64,000 bases of DNA from Steinernema hermaphroditum (lineage: Eukaryota > Nematoda > Chromadorea > Rhabditida > Steinernematidae): positions 7,378,001 to 7,442,000 of the forward strand of contig CM059621.1 of assembly GCA_030435675.1 (NCBI GenBank), written 5' to 3'. Positions 36,069-46,600 of this stretch are shown here, piece after piece (within the stretch, counting starts at the first letter, position 1; every line of letters starts with the position of its first letter). The notes beneath the pieces are model-generated. The model saw only the letters and a list, made by a program, of their open reading frames with translations. It made no database searches and was not told the DNA's origin. Both the position numbers and the translations under genes were made by a program.

Positions 36069-36443
36069 CTGAACTTGCGAGCCCATCTCTAGGGGTTAGG
36101 CGGATCGGAAAAGACAAAGCTGGAAGTGGAGCACTCCTCCGGATGCATCGCCTTTCCTCTGAAACATTGCACAGCAACTCCTATCGCATGGCTAAGAAGG
36201 TGGTGTGAGGAGGAACTAGCGATGCACAGATATGAAGGGGTCCCAAATGGATTTTGCATAGACGACGAAGGATCAGATACAGACAGCTGTATATGTCTAC
36301 AGACAGGAAAGAGCGACAGAAGTGATGACTAGCAGACACAGACGCATCGCTTTTGTTAGAAAAAGCACTGCTTGAAATAAATATAAGACCTATGTTGGCA
36401 CCTCAGGTCAACAACTCAGCAAAACCGTCTCCTTCAAGTCATC
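36069..36443. other. Divergent intergenic region with TATA-like box
   Basis: It should hold the missing first exon of the minus-strand paralogue and the promoter of the gene at 36444. AAATATAAGA at about 36378-36388 lies 56 nt before that start codon and fits a TATA box. Confidence 0.45.
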
Positions 36444-36890
36444 ATGCCCCTGTCTGTAAACGAGAAGATCAACATGTCCCTCGACGACATCATCAAACTG
36501 CAGAGACTCAAGAAGTCTTCCAAGAAGAAGCCACCGTATTCCGGTGGACGCGTTCAGAAGAAGGAACGCCCCACCCACCCAAGGAGGGTGGGCAAGGAGT
36601 ATCAGAAACCGCCTCAGAATCGCTCCAAGAGCGAGGTGCGCGAGCAAGCTCGGCGAGTCTCAATCGCGGTGGAAAAGCGCCGTATCGCAACTTACGAAGA
36701 CCTGGACGCCCACGTCCACAGAGAGAGCGATGCGAACGAGGGCTGGGCGCGCTCGATCCAGAGTTTGAAGAAGTCCAATTCGAAGAAGGGACGCCATCAG
36801 ATGCCAGCGAAGAAGGCCGCCGGCAAATCATTCGAGGACCAAGCCTTCCTTTCGATTGTCGACAAAATGCACTTGTTGGCCTTTAAATGA
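36444..36890 (+). CDS. UAP56-binding-motif protein (ALY/REF-like N-terminus, no RRM)
   Basis: This is a single exon of 148 residues, strongly basic. Residues 8-22 read KINMSLDDIIKLQRL, nearly identical to the UAP56-binding motif at the start of the mRNA export adaptors ALY/REF and UIF. The body is Lys/Arg/Ser-rich and contains PPYSGG, RRIATYEDLDAHV and a hydrophobic end FLSIVDKMHLLAFK. No RRM is present, so it is not ALY itself; UIF-type adaptors also lack an RRM. The known role of the motif is to bind the DEAD-box helicase UAP56/DDX39 and load export factors on mRNA; that this protein does so is inference. AATAAA overlaps the stop region at 36890. Three relatives lie at 42934, 51549 and 59766. 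Confidence 0.72.
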   Translation: MPLSVNEKINMSLDDIIKLQRLKKSSKKKPPYSGGRVQKKERPTHPRRVGKEYQKPPQNRSKSEVREQARRVSIAVEKRRIATYEDLDAHVHRESDANEGWARSIQSLKKSNSKKGRHQMPAKKAAGKSFEDQAFLSIVDKMHLLAFK

Positions 36891-37089
36891 ATAAAGTTCG
36901 ACTCCGTTTCTGAACGCTCACCCTCATCAGTCCTAAAGGTCCCAATCTGCCTTTACAGAGTTGAGTCATATGGAAAAGCCGTCGAAGTGGTGAGGTCACA
37001 CTCATCCGGAGCTAATCGCAGCTGACGATGAATCTGAGCGACGACCGGTTTTCCCTTTCCGTTTTTCTTTCTGCTTTTCATTATCCCAG

Positions 37090-37724
37090 ATGGCTTCCGT
37101 GGTGCTCCCTCGTGTGTCGCCCATCTCTCCCTTCAAGCTCCACGACTCTTTGGTCTACGTGAATCTGTCAGGTGTGTTCAGAACGAGTCTAATCTTCTCA
37201 ACAGTTTTTGTTATGCGCCGAAAACTGTGGTGTTTACTTTTGCCGCACTTCATAATACACAAGTCTTCTAGTATTGATTGATCGGTTTTCGTGAAAATGG
37301 AAGGCAGCTGGTTGAAAATTTGGCTCAGAGCCGAACTGAATTCTCTTCATCGTTTACCTATCGACTTTGTCTGAATGACATAAAAAAGACATTCCAGCAC
37401 AGCTCACTTAGGAACGCATCTTTTCAGTTGCCTCTAAATCGGCTCCCAATTCGGTGCAGTTTTTATTGGCAACACCGAGTTCTCTTCGCTCTAGGCAGAT
37501 GATGAGTACACGTGCGAGCCCGGTCCATTCTCCCAACGTAAAACTAAAACGACCACCGTGAATTCACTGTTTATTTGAGAAATATTTCAGACGACGCAGA
37601 GGAGAAGCCGTCGCGACCGCGGTGCTTCCACAACGCAAATCGCGCGTTCTTCGAAGGCCCTACCTTCCTCGCCGTCGCCACCACTTGCCTCCTCGTCATT
37701 TTCTGTCGTCTTCTCACGGTGTGA
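37090..37724 (+). CDS. Small single-pass membrane protein, longer intron
   Basis: Exons 37090-37171 and 37591-37724 are split by a 419-nt phase-1 intron, giving 71 residues. The N-terminal exon is hydrophilic to neutral (PRVSPISPFKLHDSLVYVNL). Exon 2 is charged (DDAEEKPSRPRC), then has one helix near the end (PTFLAVATTCLLVIFCRLLTV). It has the same layout as the other two-exon membrane genes, apart from the intron size. No homologue is recognised. The first exon is supported mainly by frame and splice phase. Confidence 0.55.
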
Positions 37725-37914
37725 GAAGCTTCTCCATCGGAGCGTGTACTGTATGCAGCTAATAAAGAACCATAGCTTATAGACCCTTTCCAAAAGATGG
37801 ACAATCAAAACAAAATAAACCGCTCTTAATAGCAAAAACAAACAAGTCCGAAACAGTCTCGTCCTGTATGAGTCTTCTCCAGTCTACGACGAAGCGTTCT
37901 CCCCGCGGCTCTCC

Positions 37915-38196
37915 ATGGGTGACGCGCCGCCACCATATCTCATCTCCATGACGGAAGCTTCTCGGGCAGGTCTGTCTCCCCTTCCCGACTCAAAATCTCC
38001 TTCTTTAGACTGCTCCTCGATACCTCCACCAGGATACACGCTCGCGCCTCGTCGAGAACCCCTGAGCCTTGGAGGCTTCTGCTGCTTGGCCAAGATCGTC
38101 TTCATCCTCTGCGTGATGCTCCTGCTCTACTTGATCCCTTTCGTCCCCTACATCTACCTCTCCGCCTTCGGCCAGTATCATCCTCACAACGTCTAG
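37915..38196 (+). CDS. Small single-pass membrane protein with PPPY and PPGY
   Basis: The frame is open throughout (93 residues). A likely 39-nt phase-1 intron at 37970-38008 (CAG|GTCTGT to TTTAG) would remove 13 residues without shifting the frame. The N-terminus starts MGDAPPPYLISM and later has IPPPGYTLAPRREP, so two PPxY motifs precede the membrane part. The helix is long (CCLAKIVFILCVMLLLYLIP), followed by FVPYIYLSAFGQYHPHNV. The basic patch APRREP before the helix suggests a cytosolic N-terminus, where PPxY motifs could meet WW-domain ubiquitin ligases. No function is known. Confidence 0.7.
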   Translation: MGDAPPPYLISMTEASRAGLSPLPDSKSPSLDCSSIPPPGYTLAPRREPLSLGGFCCLAKIVFILCVMLLLYLIPFVPYIYLSAFGQYHPHNV

Positions 38197-41159
38197 CACA
38201 ACCAGATTCTGAATTAGCCGGAAGCGGATTGACGCTACTTTCCTCCTAGGAGTGATCTGCCCCCTTTTTAAAGAACGTTTCACTCAATGCTGTGCGGCTC
38301 CACCTCTCAAAACGGAAAGAATGGAAGAAATGGCTTGAAGATCAATCTCATAATAGATTTTTCATCGTTTCTACGATCTACCATTCCTACCAATTCAGGT
38401 CAAAGTGATTAGCCTAAGATCTGGAAGATGCCCGCATTGTCCGCACGGACCTCAAGTAGTCCACGACAAATGGATAGTGCCGCATATGTTCCAGGAAGCC
38501 AGTTTCTCCACTTATTTCCAGAGGATCGCTCTCGCGGCGATAAATCGGTTAACTCATCGTCCCAAGGCTCGCCGACCAAGTACCGTACTATCGCTAAAGA
38601 GGGTTAACCATTTGGCGCGCGGTCGCGCCGACCATTTCCGAGTCTCTGCTCAGATCAAGCACCGCTCAAGGCCGTTCCCACGAACGTCCTTCGACGAGGG
38701 TCACAAGCGCCGCAATCCAAAAATAGTTTCTTTTCCATCTAGGCTGGGACATTTTTAAGTACTTTGGAATGGTAAAAAAGGTAAAACTGAACTAGAAGAC
38801 GAGTTATACAGTTAGTGGTTTTGGAGAATATTTTACGGCCTAAGTGAGCCTGAAAAAATGAACAGAATTGAGCCGTGCTTTTGAACCAGTGCTGAGCCAC
38901 CTGAACCAAGCTGAGTCAATCAGAGCCGAGCCGAAGGCAGTTTCTTCGGCTCACCGAGTCGTGTCCACCGGGTAAAACACGAATATGTCGTCCTCCAATG
39001 ATGCTCAAAAAGGAGGCCAAAAGATGGCGCACTCAAGCGAAGCGCGGATCAGTTGGGGGCAGGCGCACCCATCGTGAAGTGAATCATTCAATGCCCCGAG
39101 ATTGTTGTCAACTTCGAAAGCCAAGTGTTTATAAACAGTTTCGAAGGCTTTCCCTTCGTATTCGTAACTGTACAATAACACATTCCTATCACTATTTCAT
39201 GGTCGTCACTGTCGCTGACTGCTCATGTCAACCATGCTTTCAAATCCACTTTGGCGTCCTGAGGATCAACATCAACAAGATGATGGCAACGGAAGAAGCC
39301 CCAGTCGTGGAATCCTTCCGGGATCAAGAAGTCGGCATTCCGTTTCCTGTCTTCTAGAACTGTGAACTATCGATACGTCCATTCTTTCACCCCCGTGTCG
39401 CTCGAAAAGGCACCTAGGACCAATTTCTAGCGTCGTTTTCATTGCATCAGTGACCAGAAAACGAACGCATCGGCGGGTGCACGTGCACCCACTGCGGACA
39501 AATGCACTCAATTTGAAAAATTTGTCTGTGGCCGTCAACACGTTCGAGAGGTTTCCGACTCTCACTATCTCTCGCCTCGACCCTGTCTTCTGTAGCGATG
39601 CAAATCAGATTCCAAAAATCAGAAACGATTCGGCGGCGGAGAGCGAATATGTGAATCACACTGCTAAAACGTTCGCGAAAAGACAAAACAGCCTCGCGCC
39701 ATGTGGATTTCCATCGGTGACGCGTTTGTTAGCACTAAACATTGGTTCGGACATTAGAGATTAGAAGTAGTAAACACTAAGATTAGCACGTTCTCGGCAG
39801 AATTCCTTTTTCGTCACTTTGCGAAATAGCACATTTCCGATTGTTTGTGCAGGTGTCGCCGCATTGACCATTTCCCCCGAACGATCCTTTAAGGCACAAA
39901 ATTCTATTCATTCGGACCTATTTGGCGGAGCGCGCTAAGCCGCCACTATTTGGGTTGTGGTGACCATCAGTTGACCCCGGATGCTGTTAACTTGGCGCAG
40001 AACCGTTGCCTTTGCGGCTGCGCAACCGTCGACTTTTATGTGAATCGAGTCATCCGAAAACCGGAGAGTTGTTTACTCCCTCAAATAACCACTTCTGTGC
40101 GTTCGCTTCGATGTCCCCAGCAGGGTTGTGCAAGTTTTGAGTTTTGACTTTTAAGTTTTGAGTTTCGCACAGTCTTGTTCCCCAGTGAACGAAAGTCCGA
40201 CCCTTTTTTGTTAAGGATTTTTTTCTCTTCAATGACCACACAGTTGCATAACCTTTGATCACTTGATGAATCAAAGTCAGCCGTGAATATCATCATCGTA
40301 TGCGTAATAATATTCATCACAAATCTGACTAGTAGAACGGTGGTCAGATCATACGTTTCTAGAAATGTTCTGAGGTTTTGAGCCGAAGGGCACAATTGTT
40401 TTAGTTGAAGGACACAAAGTTGGTTCAGCACTACTGGATCGTAAATTACTACACTCACACCCTCTTGTTTTTGGAATTCTGTTCACTTCCTTGCTTCTAC
40501 TTTTTCCCGTGCGCCCTTTTTCGCCCTGCGGCTTACAATTTGCGTCTTTGTAGCAAATCAACAAATGCTGTGAAGGTTCAAACCGATTTTTTCGGGCTCT
40601 ATTTTAAACGAAGCACTCAGCCTCTGTAATCTCCGATCAAATTGATCGAAAGGATCATGTCCGCCTCTCTGAGCCAAAAATTATCCAGCCTATATTTGAC
40701 ACAACATTCCGTTTTCTCTCGTCATCCACTAGCCTGTATCGGATACTTAATTCACATTCATTTCCATCCTTGTTCATCTCACAATCTCACCGATTGAAAC
40801 TCTCATTCAGATCGCTTTGTCACGTATGCAATCAGTAAACAGTGTGTGCACTCCGAATCCGTCGACAACAAACGCCGCTCCGCCTCGTGCCTCCTGCCCG
40901 CGCACACCTCCTACGTGTTTATCCTGTACCTCCAGGCCTTCTTGTTCGCCCGCCTGAGTCAGCGCGACACGACCACTCCGAGTCAGTCAGCTGGGGACGC
41001 CCCGGGGGCGGTCTTCTCCCCCCGTTGTTCTCCGATTCTTCGCGTTTTTCACGAAACCTCGAGCGCCTCCATCGATTCGATCTCCCGTTATGCAAATAGC
41101 CCGTGTTTACCTTCTTCTGTTTTCGCGACTTCCCACAGCTCCTTCTTGCAGATCCCACG
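38197..41159. other. About 3 kb without a supported gene
   Basis: Short open frames occur on both strands but none has a plausible start, splice pattern or motif. TACCGTA lies at about 38582. The last 300 bp (about 40846-41159) resemble the flank of the broken copy at 34324, so they belong to a duplicated unit. Confidence 0.4.
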
Positions 41160-41365
41160 ATGGCCTCGCCGCTCCTTCCCGTCTACACGAAGATTACTTC
41201 GACTCCAAGTAGGTGTCCTCCTCCACTCACCTACTTAACCTCTCTTTAGCGACCCCCTCCGGCCGTTGCTGCCAAATCTTCCTCTACAGCGTCCTCTTGC
41301 TGGTGGCCATCTTCTTCGCCGCCTTCCTCGTCCACCTGGCCGACAAGCTCAACCCCCACCACTGA
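41160..41365 (+). CDS. Small single-pass membrane protein (intact copy)
   Basis: Exons 41160-41208 and 41250-41365 with a 41-nt phase-1 intron give 54 residues. The N-terminal exon has 16 residues (ASPLLPVYTKITSTP). Exon 2 gives SGRCCQ, one helix (IFLYSVLLLVAIFFAAFLVH) and the tail LADKLNPHH. TTGCAG 9 nt before the start may be a splice or trans-splice acceptor. A decayed duplicate with shared flanks lies at 34324-34516. Confidence 0.65.
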
Positions 41366-42807
41366 TCGTCCTGGACCTTCCCTTCCCAGTGCTCAATCTC
41401 CTCATTTGCTCAAAACTTCCATGGCTTTATCGATCGCTCAGCGTTGTTTGTCGTCGGCGACCGTCACAACGCCACTCGATCACCGCGCACCGACCCGAAG
41501 ATGGACTCCGCCGGAGGGGCGCAGACGACCTTCGCGGCTTCCCGAGAAGGTTGGTGATCACAGATCGAACCATATCGTGGGGATGTGAAGTTCCGGAAAT
41601 GCGACTTTTGAAGACCGAAGGGCGCGAGTTCAGAGATCGAACGTCGCTAAGTGGCGATAAATCAATTCGTTCTTTCGAGGGAGAAGGATTCCCGTGGACA
41701 CGTTCCCCACACAAACGCATGCGACTGACCTAAAAGACCCACCTCCCGAAAAGGTACCATTTCAGTGGGGCGCCAAGAACCAGCTGCACCCTAAAATAGA
41801 GCTATGCTGTGAACGTCATCAATGACATTTTGAATGGGGAATGTTGCTTTGTTTTGAAACAAAAAATGTCGATAAACAAAACACAGAAATATTGCCCAAG
41901 CGCTATTTTCTGTGTGAGATAGTTAGGCAGTGAACTGTTAATATAGAAAACACTTATGGTGACCTATGGTCAGATCTAAGGGCGCCATATAACTGAAGCG
42001 AAAACAAATATCCTGCACGACAAGCTTTGTTTCTGACTACGCTAATGATGTGACCGAGAAGTGAACGTGAGATCGAGCAGCTCTCAAAACACCCTAGGCG
42101 ACAGAAATTCTCGTTCCTTCGCACCTGATCGGGGCACACGTCTTTTCTATCGCCCCCATCATCTCCGTCGTCCGCATGCACCTAACGAAGCGTTCGGAGA
42201 CGAGGCCGAAAATAATAGCGAATTTCCGATTCGAAACCAATGAATAAGTCGGCCGTACATGCGCGAAATCCACCCTCAATTGTCCTTTGAAGCTACCAAA
42301 CATTATGAAATGGTCTCTTTCTTGGCGATATCAAAACATTTCTTCTCTAAACGAGACTCCTTTCAGAAGAACCCTACACCTCCCTCCATCCCCAATTCGG
42401 ACGTTTTCACCACCTCCGGCCCCTCCATCGACGGTCCTACCATGATCTCCAGTGGCTCTGTGGTGCCCCGATGACAACAGTGACTCAGCAATAAACCCTT
42501 AAAAGTTACAGTTCGATTCCTGTTGCGATCGAAAACAGAACATAGCGCGTGGCGACGTTACACAACTCTTCTATTTCGGGCGATCTGGTTTGGCCGGAAC
42601 TGCATGCTGTACCCTGATGTGCGTGCTGTACCCCGGCGCGTCGCTGGTTTGAACGTGTCATTTTGATTAGGTACGTGTGGCGATGAAAAGATACGGACCA
42701 GCAAAACAACGCCTGAATTGCGACGGAAATGAAATGTTCACCTCAGTTGCACTTAAACTATGATGCACATTTAATAATTCCTTACACACTACACATTAGA
42801 TAATTAC
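41366..42807. other. Intergenic, nothing firm
   Basis: The first 70 bp repeat the downstream flank of the broken copy at 34517. An open frame at 42259-42474 ends in a Pro/Ser-rich stretch but lacks a convincing start and is left out. No other gene is seen. Confidence 0.4.
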
Positions 42808-42877
42808 GGTAGCTGCGAAGGGATCCACAGCGATGCTATGGCACCGCTTCCACCTTTCAAGGCGATGCGAGGTCGCC

Positions 42878-42885
42878 TATTTAAA
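42878..42885 (+). promoter_or_regulatory. TATA box
   Basis: TATTTAAA lies 49 nt before the start codon of the gene at 42934. The same element is kept in the inverted copy at 60289-60296. Confidence 0.5.
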
Positions 42886-42933
42886 CAATGTCCCCTCGCT
42901 TACTCAAGCAGCAGCTGAGTAAATCCCGCCAAG

Positions 42934-43407
42934 ATGTCCTCCTCTAGCGACAAGAAGATCAATATGTCGCTGGACCAGATCATCAGGATGGATAAGAAGT
43001 CGAAGAAAGCCGGTGGAGTCGTCAAGAAGGGGAGGGTGGAGAAGAAGACTCCGACACGCTTCCAGAAAGGCCAACAGAAGAGCGCCAGGAAGGGAAACAT
43101 TTCCAAAGCGCAGAAGTGTGGATTCAAGAAGAACGTTCGAAACGGTACAAATCGAGTCCATTCGAAGAACGTTCAGAAGAAGGTGGCCAAGCCGCCCCGA
43201 GTCTTCCCGACCAAGAACAATCCTGGCCGCGTCGTCAAGCAGCGGAACATTCCCATGATGGCTTCTTTTGGGAAGAAGGTCCGCCCCGTCCCGAAGGCGA
43301 ACTCGGACAAGAACCGTGGCGCCTTCAAGGGACCCCAACGTCGCGACTCTCCCCAGGCCCGACTCTTCGCGATTCAGAACCGTTTGCGTCATCAGAATCG
43401 CCACTGA
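42934..43407 (+). CDS. UAP56-binding-motif protein, copy 1 of a duplicated pair
   Basis: This is a single exon of 157 residues, very basic. Residues 7-20 read KKINMSLDQIIRMD, a variant of the ALY/REF N-terminal UAP56-binding motif. The rest is Lys/Arg/Asn/Gln-rich without a folded domain, with runs such as KKAGGVVKKGRVEKK and PRVFPTKNNPGR, ending RLFAIQNRLRHQNRH. No RRM is present. Role inferred: RNA-binding export or packaging adaptor. The poly(A) signal AATAAA is at about 43421. The copy at 59766 differs by only a few residues (for example GKKVRP here, GKNVRP there). The high identity implies a recent duplication or gene conversion. Confidence 0.72.
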   Translation: MSSSSDKKINMSLDQIIRMDKKSKKAGGVVKKGRVEKKTPTRFQKGQQKSARKGNISKAQKCGFKKNVRNGTNRVHSKNVQKKVAKPPRVFPTKNNPGRVVKQRNIPMMASFGKKVRPVPKANSDKNRGAFKGPQRRDSPQARLFAIQNRLRHQNRH

Positions 43408-43627
43408 ATTTCTCCTCTCGAATAAAGGTGTTCTTATGAATCGTCTTTGTATCCGCCCACTTCGATTTGACCGCAGTTCTCTTCTCTCGGGTCGTATGGG
43501 TCGAGTAAATGTATTCGACACCTACTCAATCGCCTACATCGAGTGTTCTTGAATTTCCTACGCTTCCGAGTGGAACGTTACAGTATCATCCTTTAGCTAA
43601 TTATGAAAAGTTTATTTACATAGAAGA

Positions 43628-46600
43628 TCACATCTGATTCTTATCCAGCCGCGGACTGATACTGTGCACGATGACGATCCAGAGGAGAACCGCCAGCCAC
43701 ACGAAGAGGAGTGCGCAGAGGATTCCGCACATCAGCTTCTGGAGAGACTTCCCCACACTCGGGAACTCGAGGTGCTCCTGTGACGCCGTCGCTCGGGACG
43801 TCCCCGGATAGGCAGGAGGAGGGTGAGCTGGGACGGGATACTCTAGAATTATGGCAATTCTGGAAACCTCCCGAAAAAAATTGACTTTGATTGGATTAAA
43901 TCCTGGCTAACCACAGCTTCTGGAGGGCTACTTATGCTGACACCTAAGAAGATTCCCTTGTTAGTCGCTCCTTTTCATTTGATAATTCAAAATGAACATG
44001 AGCTTATTTGATGTACTGTACTTCTTTAGGTAGCAATCGTTACCCTCGAATACGAACATAACATAACATAACATTTATTCCGTATCATTGATTTACATCA
44101 AGCGGATCCCATTATGTTCAACCATTGGCGCAGTGTCGTTCTTCTCGCTTGGTTCTGCCACGCTTGTGTCCTCAGTGCTTTCCGGATGTCGTCTCGCCAT
44201 CTTGTTCTGGGTCGTCCGAGTGGTCTCGAAACGATTGGCCTCCAGTCAGTCAGGCGTTTCGACCACTTTTCTTCGTCTTCATTTGCGAGTTTCCACGCGT
44301 ATTTCATCTTTCTCTTCTTTGCAGATTCCGCCACGTCAGATATCTTCGTCACTTCGCGCAGCCAATCGTTTGTCTTCTTGTCTACGAGACGAACGCCGAC
44401 CATTCGCCGCTCCATCTTCCGCTGTGCGGTCGCAAGCCTCTTGCAGGCGGACTTCGTCAGCGCCCACGTCTCCGCTCCATACAGCATCGCTGGAAGGACG
44501 CACATGTTGAACAGGCGCCGCTTCCATCTCATCTCGACGGTCGGATTGGTAAGGAACTGCTTGTACTGTTTGAATACATTCCATCCACTGCAGATTCTTC
44601 GGCTTATTTCTTTTCCATGGTCGCGAACAAGCCGGACTTCTTGACCCAAGTAGACGAAGGATTCCACACGTTCTACTTCACTTCCGTTCAGAAGGATCGA
44701 TGTAGGTTCCGTTGACATCAGCTTGGTTTTATTTGCGTTTATCTTCAGTCCAGCTCGCTGTGATGCTTCGTTCAATTCATCCATCATCTTCTGAAGATCT
44801 TCGGCCGTTTCTGCGATGAGTGCGATGTCGTCGGCGAACCGTAAGTTTGATAGACGGCTTCCGTTGATGTTTATACCGACTTCTTCCCATTGCAGGTGCC
44901 GGAAGACATGTTCCAGTGTTGCAGTAAACAGTTTGGGGCTGATTGTGTCGCCTTGTCGTACTCCGCGTCGGATTTCAATTGGCACAGGTTCGTCGTTGAT
45001 GTTCACCAACGACATGGCTTCTTGATAGATCTTTTGCAGGAGCTTGGTGATCTGCCCCGGAACTCCTTGCTGCTGCACTGCGCTCCAAACAGCATTCAGT
45101 TCTACGCTATCGAAGGCCTTCTCGTAGTCGACAAAAACGATGAACAGCGGCAGCCGGTATTCGCGAGATCTTTCCACGAGCTGGTTGATTGCTTGCAGGT
45201 GGTCGATCGTCGAGTAGTTCTTCCGGAAGCCCGCCTGTTCCACTGGTTGCGCTGCATCAAGGATCCCTTCAATCCGCTTGGTAAGAACTTTCGTAAGTAG
45301 CTTGTAGATTGCGGAGAGAAGTGAGATCGGCCGGTAATTCTTCAATTCCAGCGGGTCGCCTTTCTTGTGCAGCAGAATCGTGGACGAGTCGGCCATCTTC
45401 TGCGGGATCGAACAGCTTCGGAGGCATTCGTTGAGGAGCTTCGTTAACCACGGTAACAGCACATGTCTTCCTGTTTTCAACATTTCGACCGTAATCTTGT
45501 CGATTCCAGGAGCCGTTCCATTTCGCATCGTCTTCAAGGCTTCTTCAACTTCACTGGTCAGCAGATCCGGACATTCTTCTTGCGTCTCGCGTTCTTCGTA
45601 TTGTACGTCAACTGTGGAAGCATATAGCGATTCGTAGAATGCTTTTACTGTCCGTTTCAGTTGCGTTGATGTCGAACACAAGTTGCCGTCAGCGTCACGG
45701 AGTCTTGTTAGTCGTCTTCTTCCGATTGCGGCTTCTCTTCTCACTTGTCGCAGTCCTCGGTTCCTTTGGATCGCTTCTTCAACAAGCTTTTGATGATGTT
45801 TCACGAGATCCTTCCTTATCTCACGCCGAATCAATTTGTTGTATTCGGTAAGGGTGATCCGTTCGGCAGCTGTTGATCGACGATTTTTCAGGAGCCGACG
45901 CTGTGTGAAGAGTCGCTTCGTTTCTTGTGATAGTCGCGGAGACTTCTCTTCTGTTTCCCGGGCGAATTCTGCGGCAGCTTGGACATGTGCGACCAGATAG
46001 GCGTAATCTTCTGGACAATCTTGCTGGTTCGCACATGGCACCATGGTGGTAAGTGCCATCCGGAAGAGATCACGATTCAAACGGTGTTTCTTCTTCAGCG
46101 TCCGATCTTCATGCCGCATTACTTCGCGCTTGGGCGTCTGGATCACTGCGCGTACGAGGCGGTGGTCTGAACTCGAGATGCAAGAGCCGAGAACGGTCGC
46201 GGACTGGAACCGAATGAGCCTGGAAGCAAGCACGAAGTCGATGCAGTTCTTCGTGCGCCCATCCGGTGAAACCCAAGTCCACTTCCGCCCCGGCCTCGCT
46301 CTGAAGAACGTGTTGACCGCTCGTAGATGGTGTTCTTGACAGAAGTCCAGAAGTTGCTGCCCACGAACGTTCCGGTTGCCGTATCCGAATTTTCCGACTG
46401 CTTCTTCATCTTCTTCTTCCCGTCTTCCAAGTTTCGCATTGAAGTCTCCGAGCAGAGCGGGATACACCCGCAATCTTGGCGCGATTGCATCCCGTAAGGT
46501 ACTGCTAGCACCCCTTTGTCCAGGCATACTAGCAGCCCGTAGCTCTGAGCGGAGGGTCTCCAAGAGGCTGTCGTACTCGTCTTCATCTTCTTCTTCATCG

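Larger units (their letters stand above)
42808..43487 (+). repeat. Segmental duplication, copy 1 (inverted relative to 59692-60366)
   Basis: About 680 bp match the reverse complement of 59692-60366 with only a few differences. The shared unit contains a TATA box, the whole UAP56-binding-motif gene and its poly(A) signal. One end abuts TACGGTAGCTG here and CAGCTACTGTAA in the other copy. Inclusion of promoter sequence argues for DNA-level copying, not retroposition. Confidence 0.85.

Noticed and set aside
38405..38758. Open frame of 117 residues
   Set aside because: Basic and His-rich without motif, splice sites or neighbours to support it; could be chance.
42259..42474. Open frame of 71 residues ending in a Pro/Ser stretch after TTTCAG
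   Set aside because: The part after TTTCAG looks like a last exon, but I found no fitting upstream exon and no membrane helix, so it cannot be placed in the small membrane family.
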